Assembly: GCF_047663525.1 (NCBI RefSeq)
Contig: NC_092604.1
Location: forward strand, 11,457,501 to 11,521,500
DNA length: 64,000 nucleotides
DNA from: Anas platyrhynchos
Lineage: Eukaryota > Chordata > Aves > Anseriformes > Anatidae
Reading direction: 5' to 3'
Both the position numbers and the translations under genes were made by a program. Shown here piece after piece: positions 41,831 to 54,807 of the stretch. A model generated the notes under the pieces. That model was not told the DNA's origin and did not search any database. It worked only from the letters and a program-made list of their open reading frames with translations. Numbering within the stretch: position 1 is the stretch's first letter; every line of letters begins with the position of its first letter.

Positions 41831-44800
41831 AGGAAGGCCTGGGCAGCTGCTGCTGATGGCGTGGATTTGTGTGTGGGAGCACTAAACACTTGAAGCAGAA
41901 GCCGAAGTAAATCCTTGCTGTGGGTTGCAGCAGGCTAGGAGCAGGATGTCCTCGTTCTGTGTTGTGAGGCTGTCCTGGAGGTCTTGGGCAGGCAGCCTCA
42001 GCTTTTTGCACAGTTTGGTGCTCTCGGTTGCCTGGCTTGTGAGTCTTTAAGAGGAGGTGAGGAATAGGATTAAAAGATGGTGGGAAGCCAGGGCTTAAGA
42101 CTGGTGGATTCATCATTGCAATTCATCTTTGAAGCTTCATAGCTGAAAAACTTTCTCCTCCCATACAGTTCCATTTTCTCTGTGTATACTGGAGTAGCTC
42201 CTGTAGGGTACGAGTGTGTGATGTTTTAATGTGTTGAGGACCAAATGAGTGTGAACGGTGTTTGATTTGCTTGCTTGTTGGCTGAGATTGTTGATTTTTT
42301 TTTTTTTTTCCCTTTTTCCTTCTCCTTTAGAACTAGGTTCAGAAACTCCAAAATGTTATCTTCCCTATTTAAAACAAGTCCTGTGACTAACTGGAGTTGT
42401 TTGTGCTCTGTTACAGGAGTCACTTGACTGGGGTCTGCCTTGTTCCATGGCAGTAGGAGATACTCTTTGCACTATTCACTTTTAATGCTTCCAACAAACT
42501 GACCACACAGACCTGGGGAAGAGAGGAAAATTGCTGGAGTGGTTTCCTCATCGCCTAACAATGTCTTCTTGTTTGGACAAGTTGCAAATAATGAAGCCAA
42601 ACTGCTGGAGGGAAGGCTTTGAGGCACAGAGCGATTCTGTTCTCTTTCAGCACCTGCCACAAATGCTGTGGGGAGGGATTGCTGGAGACCTGGGGTAGCC
42701 AGCAAGGATGGTTATTTATTTCCTTTTTGTGTTAGCCCCTATTTATGTGAATGTTTATCTGTATTCAGAGTGTGATCCATTAGATGTTTTAGTGCTGTGA
42801 CAGTGTTGTTTGACAGCTGACTGAATACTGCTGAATAAGCAGCAGGTTAATTTTGTATCAAATGAGCCTTGAATATTTGTTGAAATACAGATATTTTATT
42901 TTTCTCACTTAAACTATTGATGTCTTCTGTGTTTTTTATGGTAAATAATGTCTGTGTGAGTGTGATTGCTAATGAGAAAAATGAAGTCTGAAAGCCACAC
43001 GAAAGAAAGCCAAGGAGAATGTGGGAAATGAATATGCATGCAGCTAAAAATGCAAGATTGAATTATGCTTGGATTCTTTCCTGATTCTTCCCCAGCCTGC
43101 CCCATACAGCCATCAGCAAATCACTTAACAAAAGCTCGTTTCCTCATTCATAAAACAGTAATTTCTATCATATAGAGAGGTTTAAGGCTAGCTGAGTCAA
43201 AGCTGGTAAAAATCTAGTGGGAAGCTGCTACAGAAAGCTTCCTTGCGCTGTGCCTGGCAACATTTCCCAAGAGCTTAGTGGTGAGTTCAGTGTGCTGTGA
43301 GCTAAAACTTTCCTTTGAGGGCCCTTTTGGCAGAGCTGGGGCTGGACAGGCCGTGGGGGTACTGAGGTCTCTGTAATTGCGTGACACTGCGGAATGGGAG
43401 GAAGCATTTTGAAATAGCTTTCCTCTTGCAGCGTGCTCTGTCTTCCCCAAGCTGATTATAGGTAACATTTTTCCCAACAAATCTATGTGGCAGATTGATC
43501 AATCAGCAGACATTCTGTTTACTTCTATTATTTGTGCCCTTGCTAAATAGAGGTACTGCATCTTTTGGAGTGTAAAGCTAATTTAATGTCTACCAAGAAG
43601 CTCAGGGTTATAGAATCTGAGCATCTCTCTTCCGTTCTGAAGGAAAACATGCAGAAACTCTCCTGGAATTTAGCAGAACAACGAGTGGAGTGGGAAGCTA
43701 ATGGGAAAATGTGTCATGCTGCCATGGTATCAGAGCGAGTACATGCTCAAGGCTTTTTTAAAATGGGCTGTTAGTGAGTTTTTGGTGCAGCTACAGTTCT
43801 AGGATTGTAGGAAGGGAGGGGGACAGTCACAGGTTTGTTGGTGTTTAAACATCACCACGCTGCTGCTTGCTGGGCTGCTCCTTTAATTGCTGGTAGAGCC
43901 ACAGCCTGTAATTTGGGACTCATGGGCTGTGCTTTGCCAGTTCTTGACTCCCTCTCCTTCCAAATACTCATTTGTCATAATTGTGCTTGAAGTTTAGGGA
44001 CATCCAAAATTAGAGGCGTTGCTTCAGAAATCCTCGCTTTCAGCTGAACTCTCGACCAAGAGCGCATTCTTGCCACCTCCATTTGCATTCAAAGATGTTA
44101 CCTGAGCAGTTGAAAGGCTGTCTTGAAGAGCTTTTGTCTTCTAACTCTCAGCAGTTTGTTTTGTCCCCTGAAATATGTTGGACAGGCCTGTGCCTGCGAC
44201 CTTCACTCTTTTTAATCTTTCTGCACAAAGAAGCTTCCTTGGCTGTAGCTGGTGCTTCAGCAGTACAGATGGAAACCCAAGTCTGAGTGGGTCTAAGATC
44301 ACTGCCAATGTAATGCTGCTGACTTGCAATGTCGTCAGCTTTCATTCTCCTCCCCCATCATGTTTTCAGGCTTCCCTTTTTTGGGGGGGCCCCTTATTAT
44401 TCTCTCCCTTTTCTGCCTCAGAGCGTAGCCGAGTAGTTTCCCTTTTTCTTGAATCGGTTTTATTCCTGGAATTATTTTTGCTCTAGACAGAGTATTAAGG
44501 CAGGCTGCAGCCTGGACACATTTCCTCAGGGACAGGACGCAGATGAATTTTCCCAGACCAGCGTAAGAGACAAGAAGAATCTGGACTGCGTAGGCCCAGG
44601 TTGGTCCACATAATGCTGATTTGTTTATATTGACCCAGTAATTTTAATTTTACAGCTCTGAGGGGTGTGTGTGGTATTTATCAATGGGGATGCTTGAAGG
44701 GATGCGGTAAGATGTGAGTGAAATCTCAGCCCCTTTGTAGTCAGAACTCTTTCCTCTCCACCTCAAATCAAACTAAACTGAAAACTTGACTGCTAAGGTT

Positions 44801-46006
44801 GCTGGCATGTGATGTGAGCATAGTAATTAGTGGCTGGGATTTCAGAAATACTCCTTATGGAACAGGCTGACTACGAAGTGCAAAAGAAGTATAAATATTG
44901 CTTTATTTCTTATTTGAATTGATAAAACCGCCTTCAGACAAAAGCCTGGGAACAGCAGTGTTGGATTTTCTGCTTTTGCTCAGCTGCACAGTTCCTGGCT
45001 GAAGAGTTTGAGCGTGATGAACAGCAGCTGTAATCAGGAGGCAAATAACTAATAACCTGGTCCAGCTGCTGTGGGGGAGCCCTGAAGTAAGCTCCCCCTA
45101 AGCACACCGAGGCACCCTTTGCACGTGTTATTTCAGAGCATAAATTGCAGAAAAACCAGGTTCTTACACAGCTGAATGCAGTTTGGGCTATCACCACTGG
45201 GGGTTTTCACTGAGCCTTCTGTGGGAGTTATATTTAGGATTGTGTAGCCAGGCAATAATACAGGGCTCTCAGATGCTGTGAGATGGAGGAGGAAGAGTGT
45301 GAACTGTTTAAAAAGTAGAGTTAATAGCTAATTAGGAGGCCTTCAAAGATGCTTTTGCTTCAGAAGATGCTCACTTTCAAAGTGGAAAATTGCTGTTTGC
45401 CCTCAGCTCATCTTGTGTTGTGTTCCAAACTTTTTGTGTCGTTCGCTGGGATAAATTCAAGATTTAATTGTGAGCATAGCTGAGCATCTGGAGAACTCCT
45501 GATGAAGTCAATGAGATCTGACAGCTCCTCCTTGGGGTGCGCTGTCGGGAATCTGGAGTTTGTTGGATTTTCCTCTCTACTGGGCTCTCGATGACTTTCC
45601 CATCACCAGTGGTCCTGCTGCTAAGCAGTTTCGCTTTTCTTGCAGTGCTCTGGGAGAAGTTCAGCTGGCTGGAGGGAAAGCATCAAGCTTTGGTGACTCT
45701 TTTTATGGTTTCTCATAATTTCACACTGGTTCTCCTTCACGTGTGTGTCAGTAGCGTTGGCATTGGCCTCGGAGCTGCTGCTATCCCCAGCCTGGCGCTG
45801 CACTGTTCTTGCAGGTCCAGCTGTCGTATTTCATCCTGTTTTGAAAGGAATTCATAATTGCTGAGTTAAAGACTGCATGAGAGATGTGTTCCTGTACGTA
45901 GAAGACACTTTTCCATTCTCACTCAGTGAACACACTTGGTTTCCCCAGCACCACCCACGTTTTTCCAGGAGGCTTAGAGTCTGCTTTTTTGTTTTCTGTT
46001 TTTAAG
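41831..46006 (+). other. SNAPC4-CARD9 interval
   Basis: About 4.2 kb of ordinary-composition sequence. I recognise no coding exon, structured RNA or transposon. A non-coding first exon and promoter of CARD9 should lie here, since the coding exon at 46007 is preceded by a good acceptor (46005-46006), but I cannot place them. Confidence 0.5.
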
Positions 46007-46046
46007 GACGGCTGAGACAGCTCGCCAATACCTCTCACTCGCCACC

Positions 46047-49000
46047 ATGTTGGAAGAAGATAACGACGAGACATGTTGGAATAACCTGGAAAACTACCGT
46101 GTGAAGCTGATCTCCGTGATAGATCCTTCCCGTATAACGCCCTACCTTCGCCAGTGCCAGGTGATAAACCACGATGATGAAGAACAAGTTCTCAATGACC
46201 CCAGCCTGGTCATGCGCAAACGGAAGGCAGGTGGGTGAAGTGCACTGAAGATAAGCTCATGCTCTTGGGAGCAGATTGCAATAGCTTGCTTTCCTTCCAG
46301 TACCTAACAGGTACGTTCCATTTATTATTTTTTTAAAATTTACATTCCATGTTTTCCATGTTGGGAAACTGCAAACCCAGACAAGAAGCACCCTGGGCTT
46401 GGTTTGGTACAGATTTATTTCTAGGCAAAGAAGGCAACTGAGCTCAAAGTCTTAAGTCTTACTTAGGCTTGTCTCTGCTACCTTTTACCTAGTGGCACTT
46501 TTTATTTTTTTTTTAACCTATATTTACCTATGATATTTGGGAGCGGAGCCTCGAGCTGCAGAAACCACCATTGTGCTTCATTTTAGCTTACTTCTTCTGT
46601 AGCTGTCAGCAGGATAACAAAGTGCCCTTCTGAGACTTGTGCACCCACTTTAATAGGAGCTAGATAGAAGGGTTAAGTTTTATTTGTTCCTCCACAGCAG
46701 TTGGCTTAATATGGGCCAGGAGATTTGATCCCAAGGAATTTAACCTGCATATGGGGAAATGGGAGCAATTCTTTGAAATTGAAATAGGAAAAGAGAAAAA
46801 TAGATTAATAGAACTATTGCTGGTTTTTCAGGTGTTCTCCTGGACATTCTTCAGCGAACGGGGCGCAAGGGCTTTGAGGCATTTATGGAGAGTCTTGAGC
46901 TGTATTATCCACAGCTCTACAAGAAGATAACCGGCAAGGACCCAAGCAGGGTTTTCTCTATGATCATAGGTAAAGTTTGAGCTCTGAGAAGCAGCTCCTT
47001 GCTTACTGGTGCTGTGTAACTGAAGGGGGAATTCTCCTCTGAGTTTGACTCAGATAAGTGGGGGTGGGCTCAGCGCTGCGTGCGTGGCTGGGGGGCAGAC
47101 AGGACAGCAGGTGCTGATGTCTGCCCACCCCACAGACACGGCCGGAGAGTCCGGCCTGAGCCAGCTGCTGATGAGCGAGATCATGAAGCTGCAGAGGACA
47201 GTGCAGGAGGAGAGGCAGAAGGCCCAGGAGCTCACCGTGTGGCTGCACACCAAGGAGAACACGATCAGAGAGATGTGGGTGAGGGACAGCCTGCTCCGCA
47301 AGCACCAGGAGCGGGCGCAGAAGATGAAGGAGGAGCGGGACAGCCTGAGCAAGGAGCTGCGCAAGTGCAAGGACGAGAACTACAACCTGGCCATGAGCTA
47401 CGCCAAACAGAGCGAGGAGAAGAGCGCTGCCCTCATGAAGAATCGGGACCTGCTCCTAGAGGTCAGTCGCCCTTTTCTTCACTTCTTACTTGATCCCTGA
47501 AGAGCTGTGCTGTGCGCCAGATGTATCGTTGTCTGGGATGGTCCAGAGACGTTACTGCGCATATTCCTTAGCAGATGGCATGTCTTGGTGGTCCGTAGCT
47601 CATGTCTTATAGGCTGTGCTGTGAAGAATTAACTGTTTTTCCCTCACTCAAGTCCAGGCCTTCTCACAAGGGCAGCACAGAACCAGCACGTTGTACCAAT
47701 TTAGCAGCCAGGCAAGACTCTGATCCTCAGAGCACCAAATTTCCTGGGGAAAACAGAGAAAAGCGTGCCCCATGTTTGTCTGGGGAGTGAGAACTGCCAC
47801 AAGAGAACTGCTTTTGGAGGCCGGACTTTTCTTCCTGTGACTGATACGTTCTGAACCTCCTTGTAGATCGATCACTTGAAGCACAGCCTCATGAAGGCTG
47901 AGGATGACTGCAAGCTGGAGCGTAAGCACACGATGAAATTGAAGCATGCCATAGAGCAGCGTCCAAGCCACGAGGTGATGTGGGAGATACAGCAGGAGAA
48001 GGAGTTGCTTTTGGCCAAGAATCAGGAGCTGGAGAACACTCTCCAGGTTGGTGGGGGCGACTGGATATGGAATCCTAAGAAGTGATGTTTGTTTCAGCCC
48101 AGGCAGCGATGGGGCTGTACTGAAGGTTGTGTGGCTCAGCTGTGGCCTTGTTCTCCCAGGTCAAACAGAGCACGTGGGGCTGCGGAGAGAGAGTTGACAG
48201 AGTGAGATGGTTGCTGTATCTCACTTTCTTCTTTGTCCAGCAGGTTGCCAGGGAACAAAATTTGGAGAAGAGCCTCTCCAACGAAACTCTGGAGAACGAC
48301 TGCAGCCAGATACTGGAGCGCCGCAAGCTGATGAACACCGTTTACAACCTTCGCAGGGAGCTGCGACGAGCCGAGGTGCTCCAAGACAAAGTAAGCGGTG
48401 CAGTGCAAATCCCTGGTGGGGGTCAGTGGGTAATATGGGCAGATGAAGCACCTGCCATGTCCTGCCTGTGGAGCGGAGGAGCTGCTCAGCAGTGATCCCT
48501 GCTGCTCCTGTTCTATGGTCCGTGTTACAGTCCGAGGAAATTATTAATATTTTAGCACTCTGTGACAGTAACTGTGTTATCTGGTGATGCCTGTGCCTGT
48601 TAATTAACAGTCCATGCCTCAGCCTGGAGGGTGATGAGAGCTTTTCTAATGAGCGACAGCTCTGGTGCTTGTAAATCCACCACGTCAGCAGTCCTCCTAG
48701 TCATGTTGACCGGTCTCCTGTTTGGCTTTGCCTCCAGCTGGACAGTCTGGCTGCATTTTGATGTTGCAGGGAGGTCAGGCTGTGGCACGGAGCAGAAGGG
48801 GTGAGATCCTAGCTCCGACTCAACCCCACCTGCAGGGTGCTTTTGACCATGTCTCAACAGTACGCAGAAGAAAAGGAGATGCTTGAGCTACAGTGCACGT
48901 CCCTGAGGAAGGATACCCAGATGTATAAAAAACGGATCGAAGCCGTCCTGCAGCAGCTGGAGGAAGTGGCTTCAGAAAGAGACCAGGTGATAAAACCTTC

Positions 49001-52000
49001 CTCCTGGGGTTGCTGCTGCTAATTCCTGGCTTGCTGCTTGAAGCAGGCAGGTGCTGTAACCCTGCATGTACCGCTGTGTGATGTGCCACGCGTGACATCT
49101 TGCCCCTTACACCAGGCACTGCTGACCAGGGAACAGTTCTACACGCAGTACTCCAAGAACCTGGTCGAGAGGGACACCTACCGAAAACAGATTCGGGAGC
49201 TGGGGGAGCGATGTGACGAGATGCAGCTGCAGCTCTTCCAAAAGGAGAGCCAGCTACTGGCTACTGAAGCCAAGCTGAAAAGGTTGCAGCTGGAGCTACC
49301 TGCACTGGTATGCCTGTGGGGCTGTCCTGTGTACGAGGGGTTGGAAAGCTCAGTTCAGGCAGAGCGTGTGACTGTTATGAACTCTAGAGAACATGTATGA
49401 GCCATTTAGATGAAATGGAACCAGAGTAAATGGGTTTTTGGAAATAATAAGGCATCGTAGCTTTTAATTAGTGTGACATCTTGTGTACTTTCTCCAAGTG
49501 GTCAGACAAGATTGTGGGAGGGAGGAAGTCCTCAATTCTCTGTTTTCTGAAGCTTTCAGTCTCCTGTACATTCTGTTATTGCAACTTCGTTGCTCACGAG
49601 GAATAATTAATTTACTGGTTTTATTTCAGACTTCTGACCTAGATGACACCTCTTCCAGAGATTCCCAGGAAGTGAGTAGGGCGCCGTGTTTACATTTTAC
49701 TTTCTGATGGGATAATTTCAGACTGTTGAGTCTAAGTAGACAAGTGGGATCAAATTATTTTGGGTTGCTTCTGATTGCCTCTTGTGGGAGAACAATCAAA
49801 AGTATTACCCTGGGGTCAGCTGTAGTAAAGAGTTTTTACTTAGTTTATAATTTCATTGTGGAAGAGATCATTGCATTGTCTGGAGACAAAATGCATAAAT
49901 GAGGCCACAAGAACTGGATATAGTCGTGGAGGATAAATTTATGGTAGATCGATAACTTTTGGCTCAGAATGTCTCCTATTTTGCTGACAGCAAGACACAA
50001 TAGGGAAAGGTCGGTTTTATGCATGTGCTGTGTCTTATGTTTCTCCATCTGTTCCTAGCTATTGTCTGAGAAGGAATAAGGGGCTGTTCTCATATCTCGC
50101 TTTGTTTCTGTCCCATAGCTTACTCTTCATGGTCATCTAGATGAAGATGCACAGCTGGCTAAAAGTAAGGCTTTTGTTGGGCAAAACATAGGGTAGAGTT
50201 CTGGAAGGGATCATTCAGTGTTCCAAAGGGATGGGAAAAGACAATCCCTGCTTTTTATTTTCAGTAGAGAAGAGGTAGCATGACTGGAGGCTCAATTTAG
50301 GAGAGGTGTTTCTCAGTGGGGCATGCTCGGCCCTCTGAGTAAGGCTTCCTTGAGAGTACTCAGAATAGGCACCCATAAATCAAGGCTTCTAGAATCCCGA
50401 GGCACTCTGCCATACCACCATCCTTCTCACCTATAAAAAGAACTTGTCCCCAGATGTTGGGAACAGTGAGTGCAGCTTTTTGGAGAGAAAAAACTCCCCA
50501 CGCTGTTTACTACGTGGTCTTTGAAATAGTCTTTCATACAGCTGAATGACGTGCCAAAGTTGTGTCACTATTCTGTCCTAGGTCCTTGAGTCTTTTTTTT
50601 CCAGTAATTTGTCTTCTGAATTTGTCCAGGAAAAATCACCTAGTACATGGTGCCTCTGACGAACAGTTCCTGGATGTCTTTTTTTCCCCAAGTCTTCTTG
50701 CATTTGTGGCTGAGCTGAGAACAGAAAAAGCATCCTTCCAGTTCAGAAGGACCATGTGGCTTTCTTCAGGGATTTTTCCTTCCCCTCCTCCCTTTTATGT
50801 TGCAGGCTGTTTTCACAAAAGCAGAACCATGTAATTAATGCTGTCACTGGTTCTGTTTTTGTGGCATCCCCAGTGGAAATGATTCAGCAGTGTGGAGAGG
50901 AATTAACAGGCTCCTCTAAGAACTTGAGATTCTCCTTCAAAACATGTTGAAAAAGAAGGAAAAGTAGCACAGAAGAAACTTTCTATTCTGATCTCTTTTT
51001 ATTTATTGAGATGGGAGATTTTTCACAAAAGCTAAACAACACTGATCCAAAAAAATACTTGTATTATTGTACCTCACTCAGTTCAAAATTGGGTAGCACA
51101 GTACCTGATCACTAAGGAGTTTCACTAAATTATCACCTGATGTTAAGCATCTTGATATGCAAGACTTAGTTGTTGGGGAACAGGGACAAATTGTGATTAA
51201 AATCGTGTTTAGAATGATTTCTCGTGCTCATCTTCAACACGTTTGTTTTTTTTGTTTTTTTTTTTGATGATGTTAAGCAGAGGTGCTGCTTTGCAAAGGT
51301 TCATTTTGCTCCCCCATATGCTGAAACTAGATAGATGGTCTCTCTTTCTGAGCCCGTTGGGAAGTCCATCATCCTAAGCAAGATTTAGGGGATCAAATAA
51401 AACGAACGGTGACTTGCACATTGATTAGAAGACTAAATCCCAAACATTTTAAGGCTTGGTTTCAGTTCTGCTGTTGACTCTGTGCTCTGTTGGGCAGCTG
51501 TTACATTACAACTATTGCTACTTGCTGAACTAGTGGAAGGAGAAGTTCCTTATCAGTGGCAACTATGACTAATGCTGTGATTTTTCCATCTTTTAGAAGA
51601 CTGCCCTGAAGGACAAACCCAGCAATTTAGCACCCGAGAGAGCAATCTGCCTCTGGAGTCACCCACTGTAAGAGAATCTTTGTGGGCTTTTCTTGACGCC
51701 GACTGGGGTTTGAGATCTTTAATGTTCTTGTTAATGATAGATTTACTAAGTTTGAGAAGCATGGAAGCAGCTACTGCTTCCAAACAAATCTGAGAGGAGA
51801 TCATCATGCTTCTTTGGGTGGTTTTCAGCCTTACCTTGCAGAGGCCAAACACCGTACATCAGCCTCAAAACCAGCTGTCTATACGGAACAGTTTTGGATA
51901 ATAAAATTGATCTGATCTTCAGAGGGATGCAGTTCATGTCTGTTTGCATTTTCTCCAGTTCCAGGAGTGTGGCTTGGCCAATGAGGAACTGGCAGAAAAG

Positions 52001-52332
52001 GAGCGGAGGAGGATGAAGGACTGCTTTGAGCGTTACCGAAGGTCTGGCCTTTAGTAAGCAGGACTAATTGAGTCATAATCTTGCGACTTAAGTGATTAGC
52101 TTGTTGTGTGTATTTCTTCTACTCACTCTGTTCCCCGTCCTCAACCGTGATTCAGGGAGGATTTAAATTTGTTACAGAACTTATTTTCAGAGGCTCAACA
52201 TCTTCTAAAACTGAAACGTCTACCCTTGTTTTCAGAAAAAGGGCAATGCGAAGAGTACCAAAGGGGCAGCACCACGAAGCAGACTGGGAAAACACCACGG
52301 GCAGCGACAACACTGATACCGAGGGCTCGTAA
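46047..52332 (+). CDS. CARD9: CARD9, caspase recruitment domain protein 9
   Basis: CARD9 is a cytosolic adaptor that links Dectin/Syk C-type lectin signalling to BCL10-MALT1 and NF-kB in myeloid cells. Exons: 46047-46230, 46832-46969, 47136-47461, 47867-48046, 48244-48390, 48861-48986, 49116-49307, 49630-49671, 50119-50164, 51597-51667, 51959-52041, 52236-52332. The sum is 543 residues (human 536). The CARD spans about residues 8-97 ([35 protein letters not shown]). Long coiled coils follow (KDSLL-type [31 protein letters not shown]-type LELQC), and the conserved end is [14 protein letters not shown]. The ATG sits in a perfect Kozak context (gccaccATG). Residue 73 is Arg where human has His. 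The exon at 48244 has a CAGCAG tandem acceptor, and the one at 51959 could instead start at 51965. Confidence 0.96.
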
Positions 52333-52580
52333 AGGCAGGACAGCAGAGAGGCTGGGGGCTGCGGTGTGATCTGTATTTGTCTCTACAAATAGACTACTTG
52401 GATCTTAAAACCATCTAAACCAACGTGTATGAGAAGTTAGCTTGTACCTGGACTATAACCAACACTATGAGAAGTTAAAGTGTGTAACTGGACTGTGTAA
52501 CTCGTGCCTGCCCCCGTCCATCTGTCAGTGAGAACTTTGTCCTTTAGATGCACAGTAACGTGAGGGGTGTGCAGCACATC

Positions 52581-52586
52581 AATAAA
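52581..52586 (+). terminator. CARD9: CARD9 poly(A) signal
   Basis: Canonical AATAAA 249 bp after the CARD9 stop and 322 bp before the DNLZ start codon. Confidence 0.75.
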
Positions 52587-52699
52587 CAGGGCTGAGGCTC
52601 GGAGCCCTTCGTGCGTGTGGCACCAGCTCTGCCAGGGAGTGTGGGAGGGAGCTTCTGCTTCCGAGAGCCTGCTCCGCGCTCCAGGATCGCGTGGAATCA

Positions 52700-52907
52700 A
52701 ACAGAAAAAAGGGGGGGTGGGTGCTGCTCATGCACAACACGGGACGGGCCCCGCTTCGTGCCACGAAGGGGCTCGGGGGTCTTTTTGGGGGGCTGAGCGG
52801 GGTCCGGGGGCGCCTCCCGCCTCGGGGCCGTTCCCCACAGCGGCACCGCCCCAAGATGGCGGCCGCCGCCTCAGCGCCCGCCCTCTCCGCGCGCCTTCCC
52901 CAGCGCC
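52700..52907 (+). promoter_or_regulatory. DNLZ: DNLZ CpG promoter with YY1-type motif
   Basis: A GC-rich, TATA-less interval with CAAGATGGCGGC at 52852-52863, a YY1 motif often found at the start of housekeeping and mitochondrial genes. The ATG inside this motif (52855) is out of frame with DNLZ, so either transcription starts beyond it or scanning must bypass it. Confidence 0.6.
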
Positions 52908-54721
52908 ATGTTGCGGCGGGCGGCGGGGGCAGCGTTTTGGGTCCTGCTGAGGGGCTCCCCGGCACGGCGGCCCCGAAAGGCCCCGATATTGGCACCGGCA
53001 CCCGTACCGGTACCCACACCGGCACCGGCACGGCTCTGCACCGCCGCCTCGGGCCCCGTGGGGCAGCTGCAGGCCTCGCACTACCGCCTGGTGTACACCT
53101 GCAAGGTGGGCCGGGGCCGAGGGGCGAGCAGGAGCCGGCGCCTTCCCGCCCACCCCCCGGGCAGCCCTGTGGTGACAGGGCAGGGGGGCGCTGAGATCGC
53201 TTCACGTTTGCTTCCTTTAAACGCGTTAAACAGAGAAAACCGCGTTTCGTCGCCCTGGGTGCCTTGCAGGCAGCAGGTTTGGGTAGCAGGGACTCTTATT
53301 TTCTTTAATTAAACATAACGGGAGCGTTGTATCAGTGTGATGAGATAATGGTGCTAAAACATGCTCCAAACTGGTGAGGATCCCGGTGAAATTCCCAAAG
53401 TCCCCAACATACAGATCCATGGTACCAGAACGGCCGAAATCACCAATATTTTATTTCCATTTTTACTCTATAGTTGTGCACTTCACCCCACTATGAAAAC
53501 CATTTACCACTTTTACAAAGAAACAAGGGACAGAGCCTGGGAAGATCAGGCTGTGGGGCTGCCTCCTGCAGACCTGAGCTACAAAATGCCCCTGGAGCTG
53601 CACGGCATCATCCCGTGGCCGAGCAGCCTTGGAGTATCTGGAGATGAGGGAGGACAAAAGAAATATTCCACTCAGGCAAAATATTTCCCTTTCTGAAGGG
53701 TCCAGAAGCTGCGGTTGTCATCTGTTGTTGCTGTCTGTTTGCTCTGCAGGTCTGCCAGACGCGCTCAGCGAAAACAATTTCCAAGTTAGCCTACCATAAA
53801 GGGGTGGTCATCGTGAAGTGCCCCGGCTGCAAGAATCACCACGTCATAGCCGATAACTTGGGGTGGTTCTCGGATCTGGAAGGGAAGAGGTAGGTGTGCC
53901 AGCAACGCTCATTTAGCAAGGGAAAAAGACTGTTGGGCTATAACCAGATCCTCCCGAGTTGGGGTATTATTTCTTTGATGCTTTTAATATGTGGTTTAGA
54001 TCAAAATAGGATTTATTTGGTATAATTCTATATTTCATCCAGTTTCTGAAAGCACATGAATGGAGGTTATAATCACCTATAATTTGAACCTCACTACCTA
54101 GGATCCAAATAAATGGTGTAAAGCAGCAACAGAAGCTGCATGAGACGCAGATGTTCTTGTTGGTGCCAGCAGGTGAATTATTGTGTGTGGTGTTCTGTTC
54201 TCCCTCAGGCTTTATTAAATCACTGATAGGTTCACCTGGCGAAGTGTTTCAAACGTGGGGGCCGGTGTGCTGTTGAATTTCAGTGATTTCTAACTCCCTT
54301 AGATACCTTTAAAATTTCTGTTCTGCCATAATTGCTAAATTATTGATCCTAATGGATAAAAACAGTCCTAGGAGGTTTGGATAGTTTCATCTGCTTCCCA
54401 AACTTATGGAAAGGTATCGTAAAGTGCATGTGCTGATTTGCTGTGTAGTGCCAATACTGAGAGCAAAGTGTAAAGGCGACAGCACGCAGTAGACTCTTCT
54501 GTCCAGCCTTTGCTGTAGTGTCACTGTTGGTTTTCAAATTGCTGTTCAGGAATATCGAGGAAATCCTGGCAGCCAAAGGGGAGAAGGTGAGACGTGTGGT
54601 TGGTGAGGAAGCCCTGGAGCTGCTTCTGGAAGGCACGGCAGATACCGGGTCTCAAAGTCATCCTACAGAGGGAGAAGGTGGGGAAGGCCCCCCAGAGACT
54701 GGCGGCAAGGGACAGACGTGA
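52908..54721 (+). CDS. DNLZ: DNLZ (HEP), DNL-type zinc finger mitochondrial chaperone escort
   Basis: DNLZ is a matrix protein of the Tim15/Zim17/Hep1 family that keeps the mitochondrial Hsp70 HSPA9 soluble and active. Exons 52908-53105, 53750-53889 and 54550-54721 give 169 residues (human 178). Residues 1 to about 45 are a basic, acid-free targeting region ([16 protein letters not shown]) with an alternating Ala/Val-Pro stretch, [13 protein letters not shown], encoded by an imperfect CACCGG hexamer repeat. The zinc finger follows: CKVCQTR, then [18 protein letters not shown], giving the two CxxC pairs and the family-defining DNL. The C-terminus is Gly/Glu-rich and variable. It lies directly after CARD9 on the same strand, as in mammals. 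Confidence 0.95.
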
Positions 54722-54801
54722 CGAGTGGGATTTGTGTCGTTCTGCTGATGGCAAGAGAGACTGTTAACATTTCTTTCCTAACTTCAATGGTCTGTGTTTA
54801 A

Positions 54802-54807
54802 AATAAA
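54802..54807 (+). terminator. DNLZ: DNLZ poly(A) signal
   Basis: Canonical AATAAA 80 bp after the DNLZ stop codon, followed by a GT-rich stretch ('ttgtgtctttgtctt') that fits a downstream element. Confidence 0.8.

Noticed and set aside
43565-43774. 69-codon ORF upstream of CARD9
   Set aside because: It starts at a non-ATG codon, has no matching splice sites or neighbouring exons, and I recognise no homologue.
52691-53194. 167-codon plus-strand ORF overlapping DNLZ exon 1 in another frame
   Set aside because: Gly/Thr/Arg-rich translation of the CpG island. The DNLZ frame with the zinc-finger exons is clearly the real one.
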